DNA of 64,000 nt from CAZUYC01 sp964624475 (GTDB lineage Bacteria > Myxococcota_A > UBA9160 > SMWR01), in assembly GCA_964624475.1 (NCBI GenBank), contig CAZUYC010000133.1:1-64000 (forward strand), in the 5' to 3' direction. Of this stretch, positions 45,067 through 53,210 are shown one piece after another. Each line of letters begins with the position of its first letter. The first letter of the stretch is position 1. Position numbers and translations under genes: made by a program. The notes under the pieces are model-generated. The model saw only the letters and a list, made by a program, of their open reading frames with translations, was not told where the DNA came from and did no database searches.

Positions 45067-45966
45067 TCACCAGAACCAGTTCCGGCGCGCGGCGCGGGCC
45101 TCGGCGACGAGGTCGCGGATCGACTCCTTCACCGTCTCGACGCGCGCCTCGATCGCCGCGTCCTCCTCGTTCGGATCGCCCTCGAAGCGCAGCGGCTCGC
45201 CGAAGTGGATGCGGAACTTGACCGGCAGCGGCACGAAGCCTCCGAGCCCGAGCCACGGGAAGGTCGGCGTGATCGGGAAGGCCGGCGCTCCGACGAGGCG
45301 CCCGAGCGCGCGCACGTTGGCGATCCCCGGCGACTGCTCCTCGCCGCCGACGATCCCGATCGGGACGATCGGCGTGTCGGTCTCGAGCGCGAGGCGCAGG
45401 AAGCCCTTGCCGAAGGGCTGAAGCTGGTAGCGGCGGCGCCAGGGCTTCACGAAGCCGCGCTGGCCCTCCGGGAAGACCATCACCGCCTCGCCGTGATCGA
45501 GCAGCTGGGTGCAGTTCTCGGGCGTCCCCACCACCGAGCCCATGCGGTGCATGAAGACGCTGAAGAACGGGATCGTGGGCAGGTAGTACTCCCCCATGCC
45601 GCGCACCAGCCGCGGCGGCTCGGCCTCGAGGAGCATCGCCATGCCGAGCATCGTGCCGTCCCAGGCGAAGGTGTTGCCCGCGTGGTTCGCGACCAGCAGC
45701 ACCCGCCCTTCCGGCACCCTCTCGATGCCGCGCGTCTCGACGCGCAGCCAGAAGCGGTAGACGAGGCACAACGCGAGCATCAGCTGGCGACCGTACTCCG
45801 GATCGAGGCCGAAGGGGTCGTAGCCGTACTCGTTGAGGCGCGTCGGGAGGCGCGCCAGGCGGTGCTCGACCCGCTCGACGAGCTCGCGCACCGCCTGCGG
45901 CAGGAGACGGCGCACGAGGCCCGGGCGGGGCAGCGGGCGGAAGGGGACCAGCGCGCGGGCGCTCAA
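45067..45966 (-). CDS. Lysophospholipid acyltransferase (PlsC-like)
   Basis: 299 residues from TTG 45966, which overlaps the stop of the dienelactone-hydrolase gene (TTGA). Acyltransferase motifs: VANHAGNTFAWDG (the His…Asp motif, with a longer spacing than in PlsC, as in the mycobacterial-type branch), VFPEGQRG, and IVPIGIVGGEE. Preceded by a helical N-terminus (RELVERVEHRLARLPTRLNEYGYDPFGLDPEYG). It probably acylates a lysophospholipid or related lipid at the inner membrane. Confidence 0.8.
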   Translation of the reverse strand: MSARALVPFRPLPRPGLVRRLLPQAVRELVERVEHRLARLPTRLNEYGYDPFGLDPEYGRQLMLALCLVYRFWLRVETRGIERVPEGRVLLVANHAGNTFAWDGTMLGMAMLLEAEPPRLVRGMGEYYLPTIPFFSVFMHRMGSVVGTPENCTQLLDHGEAVMVFPEGQRGFVKPWRRRYQLQPFGKGFLRLALETDTPIVPIGIVGGEEQSPGIANVRALGRLVGAPAFPITPTFPWLGLGGFVPLPVKFRIHFGEPLRFEGDPNEEDAAIEARVETVKESIRDLVAEARAARRNWFW

Positions 45967-46649
45967 GCGAGCTCCGCGCGCAGGAACACGAGCAGGCGCT
46001 CCCAGCCCTCGGCGGCGGCGCGCGCGTCGAAGCGGTCCGGGCGCGTCTCGTTCATGAAGCCGTGCTGCACGCCGCGCTGGACGAGGACGGACGCGCGCTT
46101 GCCGCCCGCGCGGAGGGCCCGCCGCAGCCCCTCGATCGACTCGGCGGGGATGAACTCGTCGTGCTCGGCGAAGACCGCGAGCACGGCGGCCGCGAGCGGG
46201 GCCAAATCGAGGGGCGGCGACGGGAAGAGCCCGTAGAAGTCGACCGCCGCCCCCACGCGCCGGTTCCGCGCCCCGGCCAGCAGCGCGAGGTGGCCGCCCA
46301 TGCAGAAGCCGAGGACGCCGACCCGCGGGCCGTCGACCGCATGGTGGGAGAGGAGCGCGTGGACCGCCCCGTCGAGGTCCTCGCCCACGCGCTTCAGGTC
46401 GAGCTCCGCGACGAGCGCCCGCGCCTCGCCCGGGTCGCGCGCGAGCCGCCCGTCGAAGAGATCGGGGGCGAGCGCCGTAAGGCCCTCGCGCGCGAGGCGC
46501 GCGCAGACGCCGCGGACGAAGCCGTCGAGGCCCCACGCCTCGTGGAGCACCACGATCCCCGGCCCGTGCCCGGACGCGGGAATCGCGACGTGCGCGCCGA
46601 TGCGCCGGTCGCCCGCGGCGTACGAGCTCTCCTCGGAACGGACGTCCAT
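45963..46649 (-). CDS. Dienelactone hydrolase family protein
   Basis: 228 residues from ATG 46649 (ATG 46664 is also possible, both with adjacent purine-rich sites). Alpha/beta-hydrolase motifs: IVVLHEAWGLDGFVRGVCARLA, the nucleophile Cys in LGFCMGGHLA, the acid Asp in AEHDEFIPAES, and the His in GVQHGFMNE. Normal family length. Hydrolyses lactones or esters in the cytoplasm. Translationally coupled to the downstream acyltransferase; the CCA enzyme gene is divergent. Confidence 0.88.
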   Translation of the reverse strand: MDVRSEESSYAAGDRRIGAHVAIPASGHGPGIVVLHEAWGLDGFVRGVCARLAREGLTALAPDLFDGRLARDPGEARALVAELDLKRVGEDLDGAVHALLSHHAVDGPRVGVLGFCMGGHLALLAGARNRRVGAAVDFYGLFPSPPLDLAPLAAAVLAVFAEHDEFIPAESIEGLRRALRAGGKRASVLVQRGVQHGFMNETRPDRFDARAAAEGWERLLVFLRAELA

Positions 46650-46762
46650 GCTCCCCGTGCGCATCCTCCTCCCGCTCGGCCACGCAGGCTCCGCGAGCGC
46701 GACCTCCGCGCGCGAGGATACCAGAGCCTCGCTCGCTCCCTCGCGCCCGGTACACTGCCCGG

Positions 46763-47992
46763 ATGCCGAGCGAAGCACCGCGGTTCGAGGCGATCCCGGG
46801 GCCGGTGCGGGCGTTGCTCGCGAGCCTCGAGGAGGCGGGCCACCGGAGCTTCCTTGTCGGCGGCTGCGTGCGCGACATGTTGCGCGGATGCCCCGTGGCC
46901 GATTTCGACATCGCGACGCCCGCGAGCGCCGACGAGCTCCTGGGACTCCTCCCGCGCGCGATCCCGATCGGCCTGCAGCACGGGACCGTGATGGTCCCGA
47001 CGCGCTCCGGGCCGGTCGACGTGACCGCCTTCCGCCAGGGCCTTCGCCTCGAGGACGACCTCGCCCACCGCGACTTCACCGTGAACGCCATGGCCTACGA
47101 CCCGGGCCAGGGCTCGCTGATCGACCCCTTCGGCGGGCGAGCGGATCTCGCCCGGGGCGTGCTGCGGGCGGTGGGCTGCGCGGCCGATCGCCTCGCCGAG
47201 GACCCGCTGCGTGCGCTGCGCGCGTGCCGGCTCGTGGCCGTCCTCGGCCTGCGCGTCGATCCGGAGGTGGAGGCGGCGCTTCCCGGCGCACGGCCCGGCC
47301 TCGCGCGCGTGGCGCGCGAGCGCATCCGCCACGAGCTCTCCGAGCTGCTGCTCGCGGGGGGCGTCGCGGAGGGCCTGGCCTGCCTTCGCCGCAGCGGCAT
47401 CGAGTCCGACCTCGCTCCCGGCGCGGCCGCCGACGCGGGCCCCGTCGCCGCGGCGCTCCCCGCCGACCTCGACCTGCGCGTCGCGGCCTGGCTGCGCGGC
47501 GCGCGCTCGACGCCGATCCTGCGCGCGCTGCGCTTCCCACGGCGCTGCGTCGAGGCCGTGGCCTGGATCCTGCGCGCCCACCCCGTCGAGCAGGACGCGG
47601 CGGCAGGGAGCGACGTCGTCGCGCGCCGCGTGCTCCGGCGCGTGGGCGAGCGGCGCTTCGCGGGCCTCGCCGTGCTGCGCCGGGCCGAGCTCGTCGCCGG
47701 AGCCGGTGCCGCGAGCCCGGGCGCGGCGGCCGCCCTCGCGCGCCTCGCCGAGCTCGAGGAGGCGGTGGTGCGCGTGCGGCGCCAGGGCAACCTCGCGCTG
47801 CGGCGCTTCGACCTCGCGCTCGACGGCGCGGGCGTGATGCGCGCGCTCGGCTGCGGCCCGAGCCCGCGCGTGGGCCGCGCGCTCCGCTACCTCACCGACG
47901 CCGTGGTCGAGGACCCGACGCGCAACACGCCGGAGGCGCTCCGCACCCTGCTCGAGACCTGGGCCGCAAGCGAAGCGCGCAGCGAGCCGTAG
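46763..47992 (+). CDS. tRNA nucleotidyltransferase/poly(A) polymerase family protein
   Basis: About 409 residues from ATG 46763. Class II nucleotidyltransferase motifs: FLVGGCVRDMLRG, DFDIATPA (metal Asps), HGTVMV, DLAHRDFTVNAMAYDP, and DRLAEDPLRALRACRLVAVLG. It adds CCA to tRNA 3' ends, or poly(A); the sequence cannot tell which. The natural protein appears to end at …LETWAA; the final SEARSEP and TAG are coded by the GC-rich repeat at 47968. Confidence 0.85.
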   Translation: MPSEAPRFEAIPGPVRALLASLEEAGHRSFLVGGCVRDMLRGCPVADFDIATPASADELLGLLPRAIPIGLQHGTVMVPTRSGPVDVTAFRQGLRLEDDLAHRDFTVNAMAYDPGQGSLIDPFGGRADLARGVLRAVGCAADRLAEDPLRALRACRLVAVLGLRVDPEVEAALPGARPGLARVARERIRHELSELLLAGGVAEGLACLRRSGIESDLAPGAAADAGPVAAALPADLDLRVAAWLRGARSTPILRALRFPRRCVEAVAWILRAHPVEQDAAAGSDVVARRVLRRVGERRFAGLAVLRRAELVAGAGAASPGAAAALARLAELEEAVVRVRRQGNLALRRFDLALDGAGVMRALGCGPSPRVGRALRYLTDAVVEDPTRNTPEALRTLLETWAASEARSEP

Positions 47993-48037
47993 GCGAGCGA
48001 AGTCCATCGAGCCAGCGAAGCGCGCAGCGAGCCGGCT
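47968..48037. repeat. GC-rich repeat shared by two converging genes
   Basis: Two copies of the GCGAAGCGCGCAGCGAGC-type unit (minus-strand orientation) joined by TCCATCGAGCC. The repeat gives the CCA-enzyme gene its last codons and TAG (CCG-TAG), and starts one base after the TGA of the SDR gene on the opposite strand. Confidence 0.85.
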
Positions 48038-48843
48038 CAGGAGCGCGAGCCGTAGAGCCGGGCGCGCAGCCGGCGCATGCCGGCGAGCCAGCGGTCGGGA
48101 TCGCCGGCGCGCCGCTGCGCGTACTCCCGCACCTGCGGGTGGGGAAGGATCAGGAAGCGCTCCTCCGCGAGCCCCGCGACGACGGCGTCGGCCACCGCCT
48201 CGGGCTCGATCGCGTCGGCCTCGAGGTGGGGTGCCCCTCCGCTGGCTTCCGCCGCGCCGCGGAGCATGGGCGTGCGCACGCCTTGCGGGCAGAGGCACGC
48301 GACGCGGATCCCGCGGTCGCCGTAGGCGATGGCGAGCCACTCGGCGAAGGCCACCGCCGCGTGCTTCGTCACCGAGTAGGCGTGGCCCGTGACGTCGGTC
48401 AGCAGGCCCGCCGCGGACGCGGTCTGGAGGAGCGTGCCCTCGCCGCGCTCGAGCATCGCCGGGAGCACGGCGCGCGCCGCGTAGACGTGCGCCATCAGGT
48501 TCACCTGCCAGCAGGCCAGCCAGTCGGCGTCCGGGGCGAAGGGCCCGCCCGAGCCGTCGCCGAGGCCCGCGCCCCGCCCGATCCCCGCGTTCGAGCAGAA
48601 GAGATCGATGCGGCCGTAGCGCTTCGTCGCCTCGTCGACGAGCGCCCGGACCTGCGCCTCGGTACCGACGTCGGTCGCGACCGCGAGGCCGCCGATCTCG
48701 TCCGCCACCGCCTGTGCCCCTGCGACGTCGAGGTCGGCGACGACCACTGCGCGCGCTCCCTCACGCGCGAAGCGGCGGCAGAGCGCGCGCCCGATCCCGC
48801 TCGCGCCGCCCGTCACCACCGCGATCCGGTCCCGGAGCTTCAC
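48037..48843 (-). CDS. Short-chain dehydrogenase/reductase
   Basis: 268 residues from GTG 48843. SDR motifs: cofactor loop TGGASGIGRALC, DLDV after beta-2, CSNAGIG (NAG), active-site Ser in LQTASAAGL and the YSVTK Tyr-Lys pair. The C-terminal part (FLILPHPQVREYAQRRAGDPDRWLAGMRRL) is found in SDRs of actinobacterial and deltaproteobacterial lipid or steroid pathways. NAD(P)H-dependent, cytoplasmic; substrate unknown. Confidence 0.88.
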   Translation of the reverse strand: MKLRDRIAVVTGGASGIGRALCRRFAREGARAVVVADLDVAGAQAVADEIGGLAVATDVGTEAQVRALVDEATKRYGRIDLFCSNAGIGRGAGLGDGSGGPFAPDADWLACWQVNLMAHVYAARAVLPAMLERGEGTLLQTASAAGLLTDVTGHAYSVTKHAAVAFAEWLAIAYGDRGIRVACLCPQGVRTPMLRGAAEASGGAPHLEADAIEPEAVADAVVAGLAEERFLILPHPQVREYAQRRAGDPDRWLAGMRRLRARLYGSRS

Positions 48844-48876
48844 CCAGCGGAGCCTAGGCGCGGCGAGGGCGCGCCT

Positions 48877-49135
48877 GCAAGCGAAGCGCGCAGCGAGCCG
48901 CAGGCGAGCGAAGTCCATCGAGCCAGCGAAGCGCGCAGCGAGCCGCAGGCGAGCGAAGTCCATCGAGCCAGCGAAGCGCGCAGCGAGCCGCAGGCGAGCA
49001 AAGTCCATCGAGCCAGCGAAGCGCGCAGCGAGCCGAAGCCGAGCGAAGGCAGGCCCCTGCAGGGCCTGCGAGCGAAAGGCCGGGCCCCCGCCAGGGCAAG
49101 CGAAGCGCGCAGCGAGCCGCAGGCGAGCGAAGTCA
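48877..49135 (-). repeat. Array of 45-bp GC-rich repeats
   Basis: Three to four near-perfect copies with a 45-base period (AGCGAAGCGCGCAGCGAGCC, then CAGGCGAGCGAAGTCCATCG), then a degenerate copy with a palindrome (49049-49069), and a last copy at 49100-49135. There are no unique spacers between units. In the minus-strand direction the array begins with the TGA of the LptF/G-like gene. Confidence 0.9.
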
Positions 49136-50257
49136 ATCGAACCGGCACCGGGCCAGCAGCCACACGCCCGCCGCGGCGAACGCCGCGTTCGGGATCCACG
49201 GCGCGGCGACGGCGGGGAGGCCCCCGGCCAGCGCCAGCGTGCGGGCCGCGACGAAGGCCGCATAGTAGCCGCCCGCGAGCGCCGCGCAGAGCCACGCGCC
49301 GCGCGCGCGCGCCGCGCGCCCGGGGCGCAGCGCGAGCGGGATCCCCGCGAGCGCGAGCACGAGCGGTGCGGCGGGGAGCGCGAAGCGGCGCTGGATTTGG
49401 ATCTCGTAGTGCTCGACGCCGGGCTTCTCGAGGTGCGCGAGCGAGCCCCCGGCGCGGGCGAGCGCCACCGCCGCGCGCAGCTCCGCGAGGCTCATGTCCT
49501 TCGGCAGGAGCTCGCCCGGGCCGGCGGCCGCGAGCTCCTCGACGGGGAAGGCGTAGTCGAGGCTCGCGAAGCCCATGCGCGCCGGCTCGCGCTCCGGCGC
49601 GCCCGTCGCGCGCTCGAAGAGGACGTCGCCGCGCTCGAGGTGCAGATGCACGCGCGCCAGGGCCGGATCCCAGCGCCAGCGCCCGCGCTCGGCGAAGAGC
49701 ACGAAGGGGCGCTCCGGGCGGCTCCTGTCCTCGACCAGGACGCCTTCGAGCGAGCCGTCCGCAGCGCGCGCGCGGACGAAGAGCGTGCGCCCCGCGATCT
49801 CGCGGAAGCGCCCGGGCTCGAGCAGGGCGCCGCGCGCGGCCATGGCGTGGAAGGCCTCCCGCAGGCCGCGGCGCGCGCGCGGCTCGAGCTCGAGCGAGGC
49901 CACGGCGGTCGCGGCCGCGACCGCGAGCGCGAGGGCGAGAAGCGGCGCGACGAGCGAGGCGAGGCCCACACCGCAGGCGCGCAGGGCCTGCGCCTCGCCG
50001 TCCGCCGTCATGCGCGCGAGCGCCGCCGCGAGACCGAAGAGGAAGGCGACCGGGAGCGCGTGGGCGACCATCACCACGAGCACGCAGCCGGCCACCTGCG
50101 CGAGGTCGCCCGGGCCGGCCCCGAGGGCGTGCAGGCGATCCACGTAGCGGAGGAGATTCCGGCCCAGGTAGAGGAGCGCCACGGCCGCGAGGCCGAGCGC
50201 CGCGTGCCCGGCGACCTCGCGCCACAGCGCGAGCCAGAGCGTACGCGGGATCCGCAC
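49133..50257 (-). CDS. LptF/LptG-family (YjgP/YjgQ) permease
   Basis: 374 residues from GTG 50257. Three N-terminal helices (ALGLAAVALLYLGRNLL…, VAGCVLVVMVAHALPVAFLFGLAAALA, LVAPLLALALAVAAATAV), a periplasmic beta-jellyroll, and three C-terminal helices. LptF and LptG with LptB extract lipopolysaccharide from the inner membrane. Only one of the two is here and no lptB is nearby. The protein ends RCRFD with the TGA coming from a variant of the repeat unit. Confidence 0.8.
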   Translation of the reverse strand: MRIPRTLWLALWREVAGHAALGLAAVALLYLGRNLLRYVDRLHALGAGPGDLAQVAGCVLVVMVAHALPVAFLFGLAAALARMTADGEAQALRACGVGLASLVAPLLALALAVAAATAVASLELEPRARRGLREAFHAMAARGALLEPGRFREIAGRTLFVRARAADGSLEGVLVEDRSRPERPFVLFAERGRWRWDPALARVHLHLERGDVLFERATGAPEREPARMGFASLDYAFPVEELAAAGPGELLPKDMSLAELRAAVALARAGGSLAHLEKPGVEHYEIQIQRRFALPAAPLVLALAGIPLALRPGRAARARGAWLCAALAGGYYAAFVAARTLALAGGLPAVAAPWIPNAAFAAAGVWLLARCRFD

Positions 50258-50319
50258 GCCCGCGAGCGTAGTGCGGGCGCGCTTGCCCGGCCCCGGACGT
50301 CGCGGGTAGATTGCCCGGC

Positions 50320-51390
50320 ATGCCGAAACCCGACGCCGAAAAGCTCAAGGAATACTCGAAGATCCTCTTCGGATCGCTCGGGGGCGCCATGACCTCCGCC
50401 ATGGTCTGTCTCGGGGATCGGCTCGGGCTCTACCGTGCCCTGGCCGAGCTCGGCCCCGCCACGAGCGCGGAGCTCGCCACGCGCACGGGCCTGCACGAGC
50501 GCTGGCTGCGCGAGTGGCTGCATCAGCAGGGGGCCGCGAGGCTCCTCGAGCACCGCGGCGAAGGGCGCTTCGCGATCCCTGCCGAGGGCGTCGCGGTGCT
50601 CGCCGACGAGAGCCATCCGGCCTTCGGCGCCGGCTTCTTCGCGCAGCTACCGGCGCTCATGGGTCTCGCGGAGCCCATCGCCGAGTCCTTCCGCACCGGT
50701 CTCGGTCTCCCCTACGACGCGCTGGGCCCGGACGGCGCGGCCGGCGTCGAGCGCGGACTCGCGCCCTGGTTCCGCGCGCTGCTCGTCCCCTTCGTGCTGC
50801 CCCGCGTCCCGGGCGCCGTGGACGCCCTGCGCAGCGGGGCCGAGGCGGCCGACGTGGGATGCGGCGCCGGCGTGGCGCTCCTCGAGCTGGCCAAGGCGTT
50901 CCCGGGCTCGCGCTTCCACGGCTACGAGATCTCGGCCCACGCCCTCGAGCGCGCCGAGCGCAACCGCGCGGCCGCGGGTGTCGCGAATGCCGTCTTCCAC
51001 GACGCGCGCCGCGAGCCGCTCCCCGACGACGCCCGCTTCGCCTTCGTCACGACCTTCGACTGCCTGCACGACATGGCCGATCCCGCCGCGGCGATCCGCG
51101 GCATCCGCCGGGCGATCCGCCCCGACGGCAGCTGGCTGATCGCCGACATCAAGTGCTATCCGAGCTTCGAGGAGAACGTCGCGCGCAACCCGATGGCCGC
51201 GATGATGTACGGCACGTCGGTCCTGACCTGCATGTCGTCCGCGCTCTCGGAGCCCGGCGGCCTCGGCCTCGGCACCCTCGGCTTCCACGAGGAGCTCGCG
51301 CGCGGCATGACGCAGGAGGCCGGCTTCACCCGCTTCGAGCCCCTCGATCTCGGCCACCCGGTGAACGCCTTCTACGTCGTGCGGCCGTAG
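50320..51390 (+). CDS. SAM-dependent methyltransferase with N-terminal winged helix
   Basis: 356 residues from ATG 50320. The N-terminal 100 residues form a winged-helix dimerisation domain (GDRLGLYRALAELGPATSAELATRTGLHERWLREWLHQQGA). The SAM motif is AADVGCGAGVALLELAKAFP, followed by VTTFDCLHDMADP (motif II). O-methyltransferase-like, or SAM-dependent regulators; substrate not indicated. The 3' end overlaps the converging crotonase gene by 19 bases. Confidence 0.85.
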   Translation: MPKPDAEKLKEYSKILFGSLGGAMTSAMVCLGDRLGLYRALAELGPATSAELATRTGLHERWLREWLHQQGAARLLEHRGEGRFAIPAEGVAVLADESHPAFGAGFFAQLPALMGLAEPIAESFRTGLGLPYDALGPDGAAGVERGLAPWFRALLVPFVLPRVPGAVDALRSGAEAADVGCGAGVALLELAKAFPGSRFHGYEISAHALERAERNRAAAGVANAVFHDARREPLPDDARFAFVTTFDCLHDMADPAAAIRGIRRAIRPDGSWLIADIKCYPSFEENVARNPMAAMMYGTSVLTCMSSALSEPGGLGLGTLGFHEELARGMTQEAGFTRFEPLDLGHPVNAFYVVRP

Positions 51391-52064
51391 CCCGGCTCGA
51401 GCGGGTCCGCGCCTTCGAGGAGGGCGAGCGTCTCGGCGTAGAGGCCGCGCTTGAGCGCGGCGAGGGTCACGCGGTCCTTGCCGGCGAGCGCGGCCGCGCG
51501 CTCGACCGCGCGAGGGACGACCTCGGCCTCGGGAACGGCCGCCAGGGCGATGCGCTCTGCGACGACCTCCGGTCCGCCGTAGCGGCGGCCGGTCGCGATC
51601 GCCTCGTGGAGCACCGGCTGCGGCATTCGCGCGCGCAGGATCGCCAGGAGGCCCGGGGCGAGCGGAAGGCCGAGGTCGATCTCGGGGATGCAGAAGTAGC
51701 CCCGGTCCTCGCGCATCACGCGGAAGTCGTGCGCCAGCGCGAACATCGCGCCCCCCGCGAAGGCGTGGCCGTTCAGCGCCGCGACGCTCGGGAGCGGGAA
51801 GGCGAGGATCCTCGCGAGTAGTGCCTGGAACGAGGCGAGGAAGGGGCCGATCGCCTGCGGATCCTGCCCGCGCATCCAGACGAGGTCGAGGCCGTTCGAG
51901 AAGAACTTCCCCTCGCCGGTCGTGACGAGCGCTGCCGGGTCCGAGCTCGCCTCCACCTCGTCGAGCGCCTCGGCGAGCGCGGCGAGGAAGGGCGGATTGA
52001 AGCGGTTCTCGCCCGCCTGCATGCGCAGGACGAAGACCGCACCCCGACGCTCGAGATCGATCAT
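51372..52064 (-). CDS. Enoyl-CoA isomerase-like crotonase
   Basis: 230 residues from ATG 52064. Crotonase motifs: LVTTGEGKFFSNGLDL, NGHAFAGGAMFALAHDFRVMR and FCIPEIDLGLPLAPGLL. The PEIDLG Glu and the short length fit Delta3-Delta2-enoyl-CoA isomerases more than hydratases. Participates in unsaturated fatty-acid oxidation. Divergent from ychF across about 110 bases. Confidence 0.82.
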   Translation of the reverse strand: MIDLERRGAVFVLRMQAGENRFNPPFLAALAEALDEVEASSDPAALVTTGEGKFFSNGLDLVWMRGQDPQAIGPFLASFQALLARILAFPLPSVAALNGHAFAGGAMFALAHDFRVMREDRGYFCIPEIDLGLPLAPGLLAILRARMPQPVLHEAIATGRRYGGPEVVAERIALAAVPEAEVVPRAVERAAALAGKDRVTLAALKRGLYAETLALLEGADPLEPGYGRTT

Positions 52065-52175
52065 GCGCGCGGCACCGCGCGCGCAGGGTAAGGCGACGGT
52101 CGCGGGCGCACCACGGGGATCCCGCCCGGGCGCGGCTCGCGCGCCTTCGGTAGCCTCGCAGCGGCGAGGGGGGTG

Positions 52176-53210
52176 ATGCGGATCGGGCTCGTGGGGCTAC
52201 CGGGGAGCGGCAAGAGCACCGTCTTCGGGGCGCTCACGGGGCTCGCCGTCGAGACGGGCTACGCTGCGCGCCGCGACCGCGCGAACCTCGGCGTGGTGAA
52301 GGTCCCCGACGCGCGCGTCGACGCCCTCGCGCGGATCTACAGCCCGCGCAAGACCACCTACGCCGAGATCGCCTTCACCGACGTGGCGGGCGCCGCGAAG
52401 GGGATCGAGCGCGCGACGCTCGACGCCATGCGCCCCCTCGATGCCCTCTGCCAGGTGGTGCGCGGCTTCCCCGACGCCGCCGGGACGCCTCCCGACCCGG
52501 TGCGCGAGATCGCGGACCTCGAGGCCGAGACGATCCTCGCCGACCTCGCGGTGATCGAGGCGCGCAGCGCACGGCTCGAGAAGGACCGGAGCTCTCCGCG
52601 CGAGCTCGAGCTCCTGCGCCGCGTCGCGGCCGCGCTCGAGGAGGGGAAGGCGCTGCGCGCGCTCGAGCTCGCGCCCGAGCAGCGCCGCTCGCTCGCGGGC
52701 TACTCGCTCCTCACGCAGAAGCCGCTCTTGCTCGTGCTGAACGTCCCCGAGGACGAGGTCCTCGCCCCGCCCCCCGAGGAGGTGGCGGCGGCCGCGAAGA
52801 GCCGCGGCCTCGGCCTCGTCGTGCTCTCGGCGCCCGTCGAGATGGACATCGCGCAGATTCCCGAGGCGGAGCAGCCGGACTTCGTCGCCTCCCTCGGCCT
52901 CGAGGAGCCGGCGCGCCACCGCTTCATCCGCGCGGCCTTCGAGCTCTGCGACCTCGTCTCGATGCTGACCGTCGGGCCCGACGAGTGCCGCGCCTGGCCG
53001 ATCCCGCGCGGTACTCCGGCACCGCGCGCGGCCGGGAAGGTCCACTCGGATATCGAGCGCGGCTTCATCCGCGCCGAGGTCATCCTCTGGCGCGACCTGG
53101 TCGAGCTCGGGAGCGAGGCGCGCTGCCGCGAGGTGGGCAAGCTCCGCGTGGAGGGCAAGGACTACCTCGTCCAGGACGGCGACGTCGTGAACTTCCGCTT
53201 CAACGTCTAG
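52176..53210 (+). CDS. ychF: YchF/Obg-like nucleotide-binding ATPase
   Basis: About 344 residues from ATG 52176 (GTG 52173 is directly before it). G1 is GLPGSGKST; the DxxG region is TDVAGAAKG; the base-recognition loop is LNVPEDE instead of NKxD, as in YchF, which binds ATP. The coiled-coil insertion (ADLEAETILADLAVIEARSARLEKD) and the C-terminal TGS domain (…GKLRVEGKDYLVQDGDVVNFRFNV) are present. A universally conserved, ribosome-associated protein. Confidence 0.93.
   Translation: MRIGLVGLPGSGKSTVFGALTGLAVETGYAARRDRANLGVVKVPDARVDALARIYSPRKTTYAEIAFTDVAGAAKGIERATLDAMRPLDALCQVVRGFPDAAGTPPDPVREIADLEAETILADLAVIEARSARLEKDRSSPRELELLRRVAAALEEGKALRALELAPEQRRSLAGYSLLTQKPLLLVLNVPEDEVLAPPPEEVAAAAKSRGLGLVVLSAPVEMDIAQIPEAEQPDFVASLGLEEPARHRFIRAAFELCDLVSMLTVGPDECRAWPIPRGTPAPRAAGKVHSDIERGFIRAEVILWRDLVELGSEARCREVGKLRVEGKDYLVQDGDVVNFRFNV

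Noticed and set aside
48877..49135. CRISPR-like array
   Set aside because: Units repeat directly with a 45-base period but without unique spacers, and no cas genes are present.
46300..50271. A plus-strand reading frame of about 1320 codons with SEARSEPQASE-like repeats
   Set aside because: It crosses several real genes on both strands. The repeated residues are just the GC-rich DNA repeat translated. No start, signal or domain supports it.
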